From an uncultured Phascolarctobacterium sp. (lineage in GTDB: Bacteria > Bacillota > Negativicutes > Acidaminococcales > Acidaminococcaceae), in the NCBI GenBank assembly GCA_900551745.1, contig URXA01000009.1:1-49850 (forward strand): a stretch of DNA of 49,850 nucleotides, in the 5' to 3' direction. Below the pieces are notes generated by a model. The model was given only the letters and a program-made list of their open reading frames with translations, ran no database searches and was not told the origin of the DNA. Made by a program: the position numbers and the translations under genes. Below, piece by piece: positions 41,903 through 49,850 of this stretch (within the stretch, counting starts at the first letter, position 1; each line of letters starts with the position of its first letter).

Positions 41903-43444
41903 ATGCAAACAGGTAACCATGAAATGATCTTAGTTATCGATTTCGGCGGTCAGTATAACCAATTGATCGCCAGGCGTGTAAGGGAATGCGGCGTTTACTG
42001 TGAAATAGTTCCCTATACCTGCACTTTAGAACAAATCAAAGCTAAAAATCCTAAAGGGATCATCTTTACAGGTGGACCTAATAGTGTTTACGGTGATGAT
42101 ACTCCTAAGATCGATCCTGGTGTATTTGAATTAGGAGTGCCTGTACTTGGTATTTGCTATGGACATCAGCTGATGACTCAGACGCTGGGAGGCAGAGTTG
42201 AAAGCGCTGATGTGCGTGAGTATGGGAAAACAGCTGTAAAGCTCAATAAAAATAATATTCTTTTTAAGGATATCGAAGAGCACAATATTTCCTGGATGAG
42301 CCACACTGATTATGTGGCAGAAGTGCCGGAAGGATTTGTAGTAACTGCTGACACAAGTGAATGCCCTGTAGCCGGAATGGCTAATGATTTGCGTAAATTA
42401 TATGGAGTGCAGTTTCATCCTGAAGTGGAGCATACACCATTTGGACGTAAGATGATTTCTAATTTCCTGTTTGAAGTCTGCGGAGTTAAAGGCGACTGGA
42501 CTATGAGCAGTTTTGCACAGCGTAAAATAGCCGAGATTAAAGAGGACGTTGGCGATAAAAAAGTTCTCTGTGCATTGTCCGGAGGAGTTGATTCTTCAGT
42601 TGCGGCAGTATTGGTACATAAAGCAGTTGGCAAGCAGCTGACCTGTGTTTTTGTAGATCATGGCCTGCTGCGTAAAAATGAAGGCGATCAGGTCGAAACG
42701 GTTTTTAAAGAACAATTTGATATGAATCTGATTCGCGTCAATGCAGCGGAGCGCTTTTTAGGCCGGCTGGCGGGTGTTTCTGATCCGGAAACGAAGCGTA
42801 AGATCATCGGTGAAGAATTTATTCGTGTTTTTGAAGAAGAATCTAACAAACTGGGTAAGGTAGATTTTCTGGTGCAGGGAACTATTTATCCTGACGTTGT
42901 CGAAAGCGGTACCAGTACTTCCGCAACCATCAAAAGCCACCATAATGTTGGCGGTTTGCCGGAGGATATGCAGTTAGCATTGATTGAACCTTTGCGCGAA
43001 CTGTTTAAAGATGAGGTTCGTGCTGTCGGAGAAGAATTGGGAATTCCTTCTGCCTTAGTCTGGCGCCAGCCATTTCCGGGACCTGGTTTGGCTATACGCG
43101 TGCTAGGGGAAGTTACTCAGGAAAAACTGGTAATAACTCGTGAAGCCGATGCTATATTCAGAGAAGAAATTGCTAAAGCTGGTTTAGAGCGTAAAATATG
43201 GCAATATTTTGCCTGCCTGCCAAATATTCGTTCTGTAGGTGTTATGGGGGATGGACGGACATATTCTCATACCGTTGCACTGCGTGCTGTAACCAGCAGC
43301 GATGGTATGACCTCTGATTGGGCGCATATTCCTTTCAGTGTTTTGGATATTATTTCCAGACGTATTGTCAATGAAGTACAAGGCGTTAATCGCATTGTTT
43401 ACGATATTACATCTAAACCGCCTGCTACTATTGAGTGGGAATAA
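41903..43444 (+). CDS. guaA: GMP synthase (glutamine-hydrolysing)
   Basis: 513 aa. N-terminal class I amidotransferase with Cys in GICYGHQ and His-Glu in VQFHPEVEHT; ATP-pyrophosphatase with SGGVDSSVAA; C-terminal dimerisation domain ending KPPATIEWE. Converts XMP to GMP. GAGGAGG lies 11 bases before the ATG at 41903; a second ATG at 41921 is possible. No purine riboswitch recognised in the 80-base leader. Confidence 0.98.
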   Translation: MQTGNHEMILVIDFGGQYNQLIARRVRECGVYCEIVPYTCTLEQIKAKNPKGIIFTGGPNSVYGDDTPKIDPGVFELGVPVLGICYGHQLMTQTLGGRVESADVREYGKTAVKLNKNNILFKDIEEHNISWMSHTDYVAEVPEGFVVTADTSECPVAGMANDLRKLYGVQFHPEVEHTPFGRKMISNFLFEVCGVKGDWTMSSFAQRKIAEIKEDVGDKKVLCALSGGVDSSVAAVLVHKAVGKQLTCVFVDHGLLRKNEGDQVETVFKEQFDMNLIRVNAAERFLGRLAGVSDPETKRKIIGEEFIRVFEEESNKLGKVDFLVQGTIYPDVVESGTSTSATIKSHHNVGGLPEDMQLALIEPLRELFKDEVRAVGEELGIPSALVWRQPFPGPGLAIRVLGEVTQEKLVITREADAIFREEIAKAGLERKIWQYFACLPNIRSVGVMGDGRTYSHTVALRAVTSSDGMTSDWAHIPFSVLDIISRRIVNEVQGVNRIVYDITSKPPATIEWE

Positions 43445-43450
43445 AAAGAT

Positions 43451-43499
43451 ACCAAATAAAACCGCAGTCCATAAAAATGGACTGCGGTTTTTATTTGGT
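43451..43499 (+). terminator. Terminator of guaA
   Basis: Arms 43451-43472 and 43477-43499 pair almost completely (one bulged base) around AAAA; the GC-rich core is followed by a T-run. Confidence 0.85.
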
Positions 43500-43813
43500 G
43501 TTTTATAATCAGAAATATAAATATGTACGGATATCAGATATTTGTATGAATACACGGGAAATAATTTGTAGTAACAACAGTGATTTTTCGGTTGATAAAT
43601 ATCTGGAAAATTATAATGATGAAATATTTTATGGAAAGAATGTTTTATTATAATAAAAATACATAGTTATTAGCTGGATGAAAAAAGGCAACATATGATC
43701 ATTCAATAAAGAATAGAACCCGTTAAAGAAAGAATTTAAGGAAATTATACGAAAATATAAAAAACAAACAATAGTGAATAAAAATTAATAAATTTTAAGT
43801 TTAATATGCTTTG

Positions 43814-43866
43814 ACAGCTTATTTTATAAGACAAATATTTTGTTCTGTAAAATAAGCTGTTTTTTA
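43814..43866 (+). terminator. Orphan terminator-like hairpin
   Basis: 13-bp perfect stem (43814-43826 with 43848-43860) around a 21-base loop that can pair inside (ACAAA/TTTGT-like), followed by seven T. It lies 320 bases after the guaA terminator with no gene between, so it may end a small RNA. Confidence 0.6.
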
Positions 43867-44080
43867 TTTAAAATAAGTTTAAATGGTGAATTAAATTGCT
43901 TGTTTAAGAAAATATGGCTTGTTAAGCGGGTGATTAACGAAAACTGTATTATCTCTAAAAGATTGATTAATATTAAATAAATACTAGGATAAATAACTAA
44001 AAATTAAAAAATAATAACGAAGTGAAATCATTACGATGTGAATAAAATGTAACTAAAATGCAAAAATATTCCTAAAAATA

Positions 44081-44109
44081 TTGACAAATCAGTTTTTAAC
44101 AATTATTAT
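44081..44109 (+). promoter_or_regulatory. Autotransporter promoter
   Basis: TTGACA (44081-44086), 17-base spacer, TATTAT (44104-44109). Confidence 0.75.
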
Positions 44110-44272
44110 TACATTGCTAGAATATAATTTTATAAACTTAAAGAAGGTAGATGCTTTAAAAGAAAATAAATAAATTTTAGTAAAGTGATTTTTAATATAT
44201 TTAAAGTCGTTGGGGAGCGATTTTAATATATAAAAATTATAAATTTAAAACTCAATAAAGGAGAGGGTTGCA

Positions 44273-46864
44273 ATGAAAAATAAGAAGACTTTGCATTTGG
44301 CGATAGCTTTAGCTATCAGTTCAATGCCTTTATTCGGTGTTGCAGAGGCAGCTAGGGGTTCGATGTATGGCGGAGAATCAGTCGGCGATGATGTTACGAT
44401 TGAAGCTTCTGCTAATGCGTATCCAAGTTTAGTAGGACACGCTTTTGGTATTTATACGAATGTTACCAATTCAGCTACAGTTACTTCGGCGGGAAATCGT
44501 TTGACGATTACTACTACAGGTGAAGCTGGTGACGGCATTCGTTCTAATCCGAGCGGCAATTCTGACTGGCAGAATGCTACCGGTACGATCAATGTTGGTG
44601 ACGATTTGACAATAACTGTCAGCGGTAACAGTGCCGACGGCTTGAACATTAACGGTTCTACAGTCCTCAATATTGGGGATAATGCTACGATCAATACTTT
44701 GTATAATGGGGAATTGAAGTATTCGAATGGTGATACTTCTGACGGAGCCCATGCTGTTCGTGCAAATTTCCATGCTACGATCAATATTGGCGATGGGTTA
44801 ACGGCCGGGACTCTGGGTGAAAGTTCGCATGCAGTTTATGCGGCTCAGGGCAGGTCTACAACTAATCCGACAGGCGGGTCTAAAATCAATATTGGTAAAG
44901 GCGCGGTTTTGTCTACTGCAGGTGATGGTTCGCATACTGTAATGATGGCTTCCAATAATGGTAAGATCGTTATTGAAGAAGGTGCGGAGATGACTACACT
45001 GGGTGATGGTTCTCACGGTGTAGCTGCTTATGCTGATACTTCGGCCAAGGGAAGTGTCGCAAACGGTACTGTTGAAATTGGCGCCGGTTCTACTATCGCT
45101 ACAGCTGGTGATGGTTCTCATGGTGTGTTTGCAAACATGACAGGTTCGGTTTTATCTTTAGATGATAATGTTGGTATTAAAACCGAAGGTGATGCTTCGC
45201 ATGGCTTGCTGGCACAAAGAGGCGTTATTGAAGCAGGCGACGGCTTGAATATTTCTGTGGAAGGCAGCGGATCTCATGGTGCATATGTAAATGCCGCTAC
45301 CGGCAGCATAGAATTTTTGGGCGGTGCTGCGATAGATACTAATGACAATGATGGCTACGCTGTTTATGCCGATAAGGGAACTATAACAGGTACGGCTGGT
45401 AATTCTACTTTTAATATTACCGGCAATATGTATGCTGATAACAGCGGTTCTATTGATTTGGACATGGATAATAATTCTGTATTCACTGGAAGCACTGCAC
45501 TCGCAAACAGCGGAACGATCAGTTTGAATTTGAAAAACAGCAGTTATTGGCACGTTACCAGCAGTTCTGAAGTCAGCAGTTTACATGTCAGCGGCGGCAG
45601 TATGGTTAATCTTAGTCATGAAGCAGGTATGAATACTGTGGTGACTGTTGATGACCTAAGCGGCAGCGGTGGTGTGTTTAAATTCAATACTGAACTGGAC
45701 AGTGAAACCAATGGTGATAAACTGGTAATCAATTCTTCAGAGACAGGCAGCACACATTATGTGCATGTTAATGATCTGAGCTTGATTAATGGCGAGGTTT
45801 CGGGTGAAAAGAAACTGCATTTGATTACGGATAACAGCAGTAATGCATCTTTCATTGGCGAATATATGGACACCGGCGGATTATGGGATGTACTGCCAAC
45901 TGTTGAACGCGGTGATACTTTAGGTGAAAGCGCTAATGAGTGGTATCTGACAAAAATTGAAAAGAAAGAAAATGGCAATACTGAAACCATCAACGATGGT
46001 TTTGCCAGTGATTACAGCTTATGGCGTGCTACTAATGACACACTGCGTAAACGTTTAGGCGATATACGCAGTGGTGAACATGGAACAGATGGTGTCTGGG
46101 CCCGTATGTATCACGGTAAACTGAAAGGTCAGAGCTACACCGATAAATATCATACCTACCAGTTGGGTTATGATAAGACCAGATATGACGAGAAAAATGG
46201 TCAGCGTACTAATGGTATCGTATTGGAACGCAGTGAAGGTAAATTGAGCTATACGGCAGGCAAGGGCGAAACAGGTTTGACTGCTCTCGGTTTATACACG
46301 ACCTGGTTTGGCAATAAAGGCCATTATACAGATATAGTGCTGCGTGCAGGATACTTGGATCACAAGATGAATACTTACGGTGAATATGCTGAACGCAGCG
46401 ATTATGACAATGCTGCTTACAGCATCAGCTTTGAGTATGGCAGACAGAGAAATTACGAAAAAGGCTGGTTCTTTACACCGCAGGCACAAATTACTTTGGG
46501 CAGAATGAACAGTGTTGATTTTACGACAGAACGAGGAACCAAGATCAATGTAGATGGTTTGACCAGTGCTATTGGCCGTATCGGTTTTGAAGTTGGACGG
46601 AAGATCAGCCCGGAAAGCAGCTATTATTTTAAACTGGGAGCTTTCCACGAATTTGACGGTGACCGTGATGTATCGATGGTTGCTGCTAACGGCGAAAACC
46701 TGCGTAAACGTTATGATAATGGCGATACCTGGTATGAATTCGGTATGGGCGCACAGGTCCAGATAAGCCGTAATACTCATTTCTATGGTGATATTGAACG
46801 CAGCTTTGGCGGCGATACGAAAAAGGAATGGCAGGTAAATACAGGTATTAGATGGGAATTCTAA
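44273..46864 (+). CDS. Autotransporter with repeat-rich passenger and outer-membrane beta-barrel
   Basis: 863 aa. Signal peptide (1-26, ending VAEA). The passenger (27 to about 580) is rich in Gly, Ser, Asn, Thr and should form a beta-helix. From about 83 to 340 it has a degenerate repeat with a core like TxGDGSHGV preceded by IxIGxGAxI; about 450-530 resembles the pertactin-type region before the barrel (VVTVDDLSGSGGVFKFNTEL, GDKLVINSS, HYVHV). The last 270 residues are an autotransporter barrel, starting VWARMYHGK and ending GIRWEF with terminal Phe for BAM recognition. AAGGAG precedes the ATG. Surface adhesin or display protein. It is followed after 73 bases, without a terminator, by a HlyC-like acyltransferase. 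Confidence 0.93.
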   Translation: MKNKKTLHLAIALAISSMPLFGVAEAARGSMYGGESVGDDVTIEASANAYPSLVGHAFGIYTNVTNSATVTSAGNRLTITTTGEAGDGIRSNPSGNSDWQNATGTINVGDDLTITVSGNSADGLNINGSTVLNIGDNATINTLYNGELKYSNGDTSDGAHAVRANFHATINIGDGLTAGTLGESSHAVYAAQGRSTTNPTGGSKINIGKGAVLSTAGDGSHTVMMASNNGKIVIEEGAEMTTLGDGSHGVAAYADTSAKGSVANGTVEIGAGSTIATAGDGSHGVFANMTGSVLSLDDNVGIKTEGDASHGLLAQRGVIEAGDGLNISVEGSGSHGAYVNAATGSIEFLGGAAIDTNDNDGYAVYADKGTITGTAGNSTFNITGNMYADNSGSIDLDMDNNSVFTGSTALANSGTISLNLKNSSYWHVTSSSEVSSLHVSGGSMVNLSHEAGMNTVVTVDDLSGSGGVFKFNTELDSETNGDKLVINSSETGSTHYVHVNDLSLINGEVSGEKKLHLITDNSSNASFIGEYMDTGGLWDVLPTVERGDTLGESANEWYLTKIEKKENGNTETINDGFASDYSLWRATNDTLRKRLGDIRSGEHGTDGVWARMYHGKLKGQSYTDKYHTYQLGYDKTRYDEKNGQRTNGIVLERSEGKLSYTAGKGETGLTALGLYTTWFGNKGHYTDIVLRAGYLDHKMNTYGEYAERSDYDNAAYSISFEYGRQRNYEKGWFFTPQAQITLGRMNSVDFTTERGTKINVDGLTSAIGRIGFEVGRKISPESSYYFKLGAFHEFDGDRDVSMVAANGENLRKRYDNGDTWYEFGMGAQVQISRNTHFYGDIERSFGGDTKKEWQVNTGIRWEF
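44519..45292 (+). repeat. Degenerate coding repeats in the autotransporter passenger
   Basis: At least six units, most clearly at residues 181-188, 216-223, 243-250, 278-285, 305-312 and 330-337 (core GDGSH-G/T-V), about 25-36 residues apart. The DNA core GGTGATGGTTC is kept in three units, so the array grew by duplication and can vary in number. Confidence 0.8.
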
Positions 46865-46937
46865 AACTGTTTAAATGATGCAGAATATTGCATAGGGGAT
46901 TTGGTGGAGGAAAGACGACCAAAGGAGAACTCGGATC

Positions 46938-47507
46938 ATGGATAAAATTCAAGGAAAAATTAAATTTATAGCACCGTCTTTACAGGATGAACATTACAGC
47001 ACAGCATATATTTTAGGTAATATTACCTGGCTGATGATGCATTCTAAACAACATGAGACGATGCCGCTGCATATGATGGCTTCGCAAATCTTTCCGGCGA
47101 TCGCCAATAAGCAGTTTGTACTGGGAATGTCAGAAAAAGGCAGCCCTCTGTTTTATATGGCCTGGGCTAATTTTGATGCTGCGTCTGAAGCAGAGTATTT
47201 AACAAACTATAATCTGGCGTTAACACCGCATAATTGGAACAGCGGCGATCGTCCCTGGATACTGTTTTTTGCGGCACCTTTCGGTGGAGCTTATGAAGGA
47301 GAACGTTGGATAAAAGAAAACCTTTTTAATGATTCTCCTGAAGTACGGTTTCTTTACCATGAGGGTAAAAAACGTGGTAAACGTATTTTATGTAAACGAG
47401 GAAAAAATGTCTCTGCGGTGACAAGCCTAAAGTGGCATAGTGAAAATATGCCGTTGGCAGCAGCGCCGATGCAGCTTGAAAAAGATGTGGCATCACTGCT
47501 TGATTAA
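46938..47507 (+). CDS. Toxin-activating lysine acyltransferase, HlyC family
   Basis: 189 aa cytoplasmic protein. The block LGNITWLMMHSKQH, IFPAIANKQFVL, FYMAWANFDAASEAEYL and NWNSGDRPWILFFAAPFG aligns with HlyC along its core. Residues equivalent to the HlyC catalytic set are all present: Ser36, His39 and Asp104. HlyC takes a fatty acyl group from acyl-ACP and puts it on internal lysines of an RTX toxin. No RTX protein is in the window; the neighbour is the autotransporter, 73 bases upstream with no terminator between. Strong AAAGGAG upstream. The C-terminus (after residue 150) differs from HlyC. Ends in a shared terminator. Confidence 0.88.
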   Translation: MDKIQGKIKFIAPSLQDEHYSTAYILGNITWLMMHSKQHETMPLHMMASQIFPAIANKQFVLGMSEKGSPLFYMAWANFDAASEAEYLTNYNLALTPHNWNSGDRPWILFFAAPFGGAYEGERWIKENLFNDSPEVRFLYHEGKKRGKRILCKRGKNVSAVTSLKWHSENMPLAAAPMQLEKDVASLLD

Positions 47508-47515
47508 TCAAAAAT

Positions 47516-47550
47516 AAAAATCCTCAACCAATTTTTGGTTGAGGATTTTT
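47516..47550. terminator. Bidirectional terminator
   Basis: 16-bp perfect stem (47516-47531 with 47535-47550), 3-base loop; A-run on the left and T-run on the right. Serves the acyltransferase (+) and the ABC-F gene (-). Confidence 0.9.
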
Positions 47551-47555
47551 TATTT

Positions 47556-49112
47556 TTAAATTATTTTTGTAGTCCAATCTTCGATATTCCAGACTGAAGT
47601 TACCCAATCTTCGTAAAATTCAGGTTCATGTGAAACCAGAAGGATACTTCCTTTAAACGCGATCAGTGCGCGCTTAAGTTCTTCCTTTGCGTCAACGTCC
47701 AGATGGTTTGTCGGTTCGTCTAAAACCAGCCAATTGATATCGCGCAGCATCAGCTTGCATAAACGGACTTTAGCAGCTTCGCCGCCGCTCAAAACAAAAA
47801 CTTTGCTGGTAATATGTTCGTTAGTTAGGCCACAGCCCGCTAAAGCGGCTCGGACTTCATAATTGGTAAGACCGGGATATTCGTTCCATACGTCTTCTAA
47901 AGCTGTATTTTCGTTTTTATTGCGTTCTTCCTGCTCAAAATAACCAGGTTCTAAAAATTCACCAAGCTCTACAGAACCTGACACTGGCGGTATCAGCCCT
48001 AAAATAGTTTTTAAAAGGGTCGTTTTGCCTAGTCCGTTTACACCGCGGAGCGCTATTTTCTGACCGCGTTCAAGATTGAAGCTGACAGGACGAGTAAGTG
48101 GTGTATCATAGCCTAAAACTAAGTCTTTTGCTTCGACTATGAAACGGCTTGGAGTCCTTGCTTCTGTAAATTTAAAAGTAGGCTTAAGCTTTTCACGAGG
48201 CTTTTCAATGATTTCCATTTTATCAAGCTTGCGCTGCCGGCTTTTGGCCATATTAGTAGTAGCGACGCGCGCCTTGTTGCGTGCGACAAAATCTTCCAGT
48301 TTGGCAATTTCATGCTGCTGACGTTCATAAGCGCTTTCACGCTGAGATTTATAAATAGCGTACATTTCCTGGAATTTGTCATAGTTACCGGTATAGCGGG
48401 TTAGTTCACAGTTTTCCAAATGGTAGATAACGTTGACTACCTGATTGAGGAAGGATATATCATGAGAAATAAGAATGAAGGCATGTTCATAGTTTTGTAA
48501 GAATCTTGTCAGCCATTCGATATGCTCAACGTCTAAATAGTTGGTAGGTTCGTCTAATAATAAAATGGAAGCGTTCTGCAAAAGCAGTTTGGTAAGTAAA
48601 ACCTTACTGCGCTGACCGCCGGAAAGTTCGCTGACATCCCTGTCAAGCCCGATGCCGCCTAAGCCAAGACCGTTGGCCACTTCTTCTATTTTAGTGTCTA
48701 ATGAATAGAACCCGCTGTGTTCGAGCTCTGTCTGGATCTCGCCTACAGTATTCATCATTTTATCTATTTCTTCAGGCGCAGCGTCAGCCATCTTGTCGTA
48801 AAGTTCCAGCATCTGTTTTTCTGCTTCGTACATATCGTTGAATGCAGTGCGCAGGACCTCGCGGATAGTTTTACCGGCTTCCAGGGTACTTTGCTGGTCT
48901 AAGTAACCAACGGTAACACGTCCGGGCCATTCTACTTTGCCTTCGTCTGGCAGCAGATGCCCGGTAACTATATTGAGGAAGGTTGATTTACCTTCGCCAT
49001 TAGCACCGACGAGACCAACATGCTCGCCGCGCAGTAATTTAAAAGAAACATTTTCCAAGATCTGGCGGCCGCCAAAAGTATGGGAAACATTAGTGACATT
49101 CAAATAGCTCAT
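47556..49112 (-). CDS. ABC-F family ATPase
   Basis: 518 aa with two ABC domains and no membrane part. First: GANGEGKST, signature LSGGQRSK, LLLDEPTNYLD. Second: GVNGLGKTT, VLSGGEAAK, LVLDEPTNHLD. Between them a charged linker (about 240-310) that in ABC-F proteins reaches into the ribosome. Members relieve stalled ribosomes or protect them from antibiotics; this one looks like the general YkpA/YbiT type and not a known resistance subgroup, but this is not certain. AGAGG precedes the ATG. Confidence 0.9.
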   Translation of the reverse strand: MSYLNVTNVSHTFGGRQILENVSFKLLRGEHVGLVGANGEGKSTFLNIVTGHLLPDEGKVEWPGRVTVGYLDQQSTLEAGKTIREVLRTAFNDMYEAEKQMLELYDKMADAAPEEIDKMMNTVGEIQTELEHSGFYSLDTKIEEVANGLGLGGIGLDRDVSELSGGQRSKVLLTKLLLQNASILLLDEPTNYLDVEHIEWLTRFLQNYEHAFILISHDISFLNQVVNVIYHLENCELTRYTGNYDKFQEMYAIYKSQRESAYERQQHEIAKLEDFVARNKARVATTNMAKSRQRKLDKMEIIEKPREKLKPTFKFTEARTPSRFIVEAKDLVLGYDTPLTRPVSFNLERGQKIALRGVNGLGKTTLLKTILGLIPPVSGSVELGEFLEPGYFEQEERNKNENTALEDVWNEYPGLTNYEVRAALAGCGLTNEHITSKVFVLSGGEAAKVRLCKLMLRDINWLVLDEPTNHLDVDAKEELKRALIAFKGSILLVSHEPEFYEDWVTSVWNIEDWTTKII

Positions 49113-49244
49113 ACTAAACCTCTTTCATGAAAATATATGTTACAATTTTAACGTAACTAATAGTAGTTTGTCAAAGCAGAAAACAGGATTTTACATAGAA
49201 ATGTCGAATAAAGCAATACTGAATCTAATAAGGAGGCTTTTATA

Positions 49245-49718
49245 ATGATTTGCGGAAATAAGCAAGATATAGAAAAAATACTGCCATATGTATCAGAAGG
49301 TTTGCAGAAAGCTTTACAATATATAAAAGAAACAAACTTTGCCGAAGTAAAGAACGGTGAATATGAAATAGACGGCAGGGATATATTTGTAAGAGTCAAT
49401 ACATATTCGACAGAAGCAAAAATAAACAAAAAGCCCGAAGCTCATAATCAGTATATTGATGTACAATATTTGGGTGCAGGCGAGGAGATAATTTATTTTG
49501 CTCCCAGAAGAGCTGAACATATTGTAGTTGAAGATTATGCAGATGACAGTGATCTGCTGTTTTATAAAGAAATAGAGGAGAAGGATCACATAGTTTTGCA
49601 GACTGGTGATTTTGCTGTATTCTTTCCGTGGGAATTACATCGGCCTGGCTGCAGTACCAAGGATGGAATGCAAGAAGTGCAAAAAATAGTTGTCAAGATT
49701 AAACATAAAAATCAGTAA
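49245..49718 (+). CDS. YhcH/YjgK/YiaL family protein
   Basis: 157 aa. EAHNQYIDVQYLGAGEEIIYFAP and LQTGDFAVFFPWELHRPGC are the conserved blocks of this cupin-like family (DUF386, including TabA), with metal-binding His and Glu residues. Members are linked to sialic acid or sugar use and, for TabA, biofilm control. AGGAGG precedes the ATG. Single gene, divergent from the ABC-F gene. Confidence 0.92.
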   Translation: MICGNKQDIEKILPYVSEGLQKALQYIKETNFAEVKNGEYEIDGRDIFVRVNTYSTEAKINKKPEAHNQYIDVQYLGAGEEIIYFAPRRAEHIVVEDYADDSDLLFYKEIEEKDHIVLQTGDFAVFFPWELHRPGCSTKDGMQEVQKIVVKIKHKNQ

Positions 49719-49734
49719 AATTTTCAAAAAAGTG

Positions 49735-49763
49735 TTGACAAGATTACAAAATTGCCATATAAT
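49735..49763 (+). promoter_or_regulatory. Consensus promoter of the tRNA-Asn operon
   Basis: Exact TTGACA (49735-49740), 17-base spacer, exact TATAAT (49758-49763). Full consensus suits a stable-RNA gene. Confidence 0.9.
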
Positions 49764-49796
49764 ACCACTTGTGACGTTGAGAAACGTTAGTGACCT

Positions 49797-49850
49797 TCCC
49801 CGATAGCTCAATCGGTAGAGCACTCGGCTGTTAACCGAGTTGTTGTAGGT
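49797..49850 (+). tRNA. tRNA-Asn (anticodon GTT), cut by window end
   Basis: Starts TCCCCGA, D-arm TAGCTCAATCGGTAGAGCA, anticodon stem CTCGG/CCGAG with loop CTGTTAA. The T-arm and acceptor 3' strand lie beyond the window. More tRNA genes may follow. Confidence 0.93.

Larger units (their letters stand above)
43500..44272. other. AT-rich intergenic region before the autotransporter
   Basis: No supported protein gene; an ATG-started frame of 35 codons at 43546 lacks a ribosome-binding site. A terminator-like hairpin with no gene lies at 43814-43866. The autotransporter promoter is at 44081-44109, leaving a 5' UTR of about 155 bases that is nearly all A and T. Confidence 0.6.

Noticed and set aside
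43546..43653. 35-codon ATG-started frame after guaA
   Set aside because: No ribosome-binding site, no recognisable feature, AT-rich context; the longer version runs through the guaA terminator.
44519..45292. CRISPR-like array
   Set aside because: The repeats are in frame, degenerate and part of a protein; spacing is not that of CRISPR. No cas genes in the window.
44452..45553. Long antisense frames across the autotransporter passenger
   Set aside because: They come from the repeated codon pattern of the coding strand; no ribosome sites or protein features.
1..49850. Insertion sequences, prophage or rRNA genes
   Set aside because: No transposase, integrase, phage structural gene, rRNA or terminal inverted repeats recognised anywhere in the window.

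Overview
The window looks like chromosomal DNA of a diderm Firmicute of the class Negativicutes. The housekeeping genes and their order (polA-mutM-coaE-transglycosylase, tsaE-tsaB-rimI-tsaD, CIRCE-groES-groEL) and the sigma-A-type promoters are Firmicute-like. An autotransporter with a C-terminal outer-membrane beta-barrel ending in Phe shows that the cell has an outer membrane. Anaerobic traits (desulfoferrodoxin, flavodoxin, CoA-disulfide reductase with rhodanese) and two tandem SLC13/DASS-type transporters would suit a gut dicarboxylate user such as Phascolarctobacterium or another Acidaminococcaceae. The genus is inference only.

Layout. 1-2.2 kb: the end of one SLC13/DASS transporter, a 24-aa membrane ORF, and a second complete transporter with nearly the same C-terminus. 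2.3-4.6 kb, minus strand: lrgAB and an RMD1/DUF155-like membrane protein. 4.9-10 kb: clpB, a CoA-disulfide reductase-rhodanese, and a Phd/RelE-type toxin-antitoxin pair. 10-15 kb: polA-mutM-coaE-transglycosylase, then two tRNA-Leu genes. 15-23 kb: a mix of a PepSY-like exported protein, GNAT, PH-like unknown, MFS exporter, gamma-carbonic anhydrase-like protein, M20 peptidase, membrane protein, cyclophilin, GIY-YIG protein and CspA. 23-28 kb: UvrD-type helicase, exported lipase, type-4 uracil-DNA glycosylase. 27.7-31 kb: a redox and metal block of DUF3793 and flavodoxin behind a structured leader, ZIP transporter, superoxide reductase and a C_GCAxxG_C_C protein. 31-37.5 kb: acpS-nnrE/D, amidase-GerMN lipoprotein, and the tsaE-tsaB-rimI-tsaD operon for t6A tRNA modification. 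37.5-39.6 kb: a HisKA_2 histidine kinase and an ANTAR response regulator preceded by a cluster of DnaA-box sequences. 39.7-43.5 kb: groESL under CIRCE, and guaA. 43.5-47.5 kb: an AT-rich spacer, then an autotransporter followed directly by a HlyC-type toxin-activating acyltransferase. 47.5-49.85 kb: an ABC-F ATPase (minus), a YhcH-family protein, and a tRNA-Asn cut by the window end.

Best candidates for something new: (1) the autotransporter and HlyC-like acyltransferase in one apparent transcription unit with no RTX toxin nearby, which suggests an acylated autotransporter; (2) a three-way-junction leader before DUF3793-flavodoxin whose closing helix competes with a terminator-like hairpin, as in a riboswitch; (3) seven same-strand DnaA-box-like sites within about 100 bp, directly before a PdtaS/PdtaR-like RNA-binding two-component system; (4) a small repeated 3'-UTR hairpin with a GTACATAAA loop at a fixed distance before a terminator-like hairpin in three places in the transporter locus.
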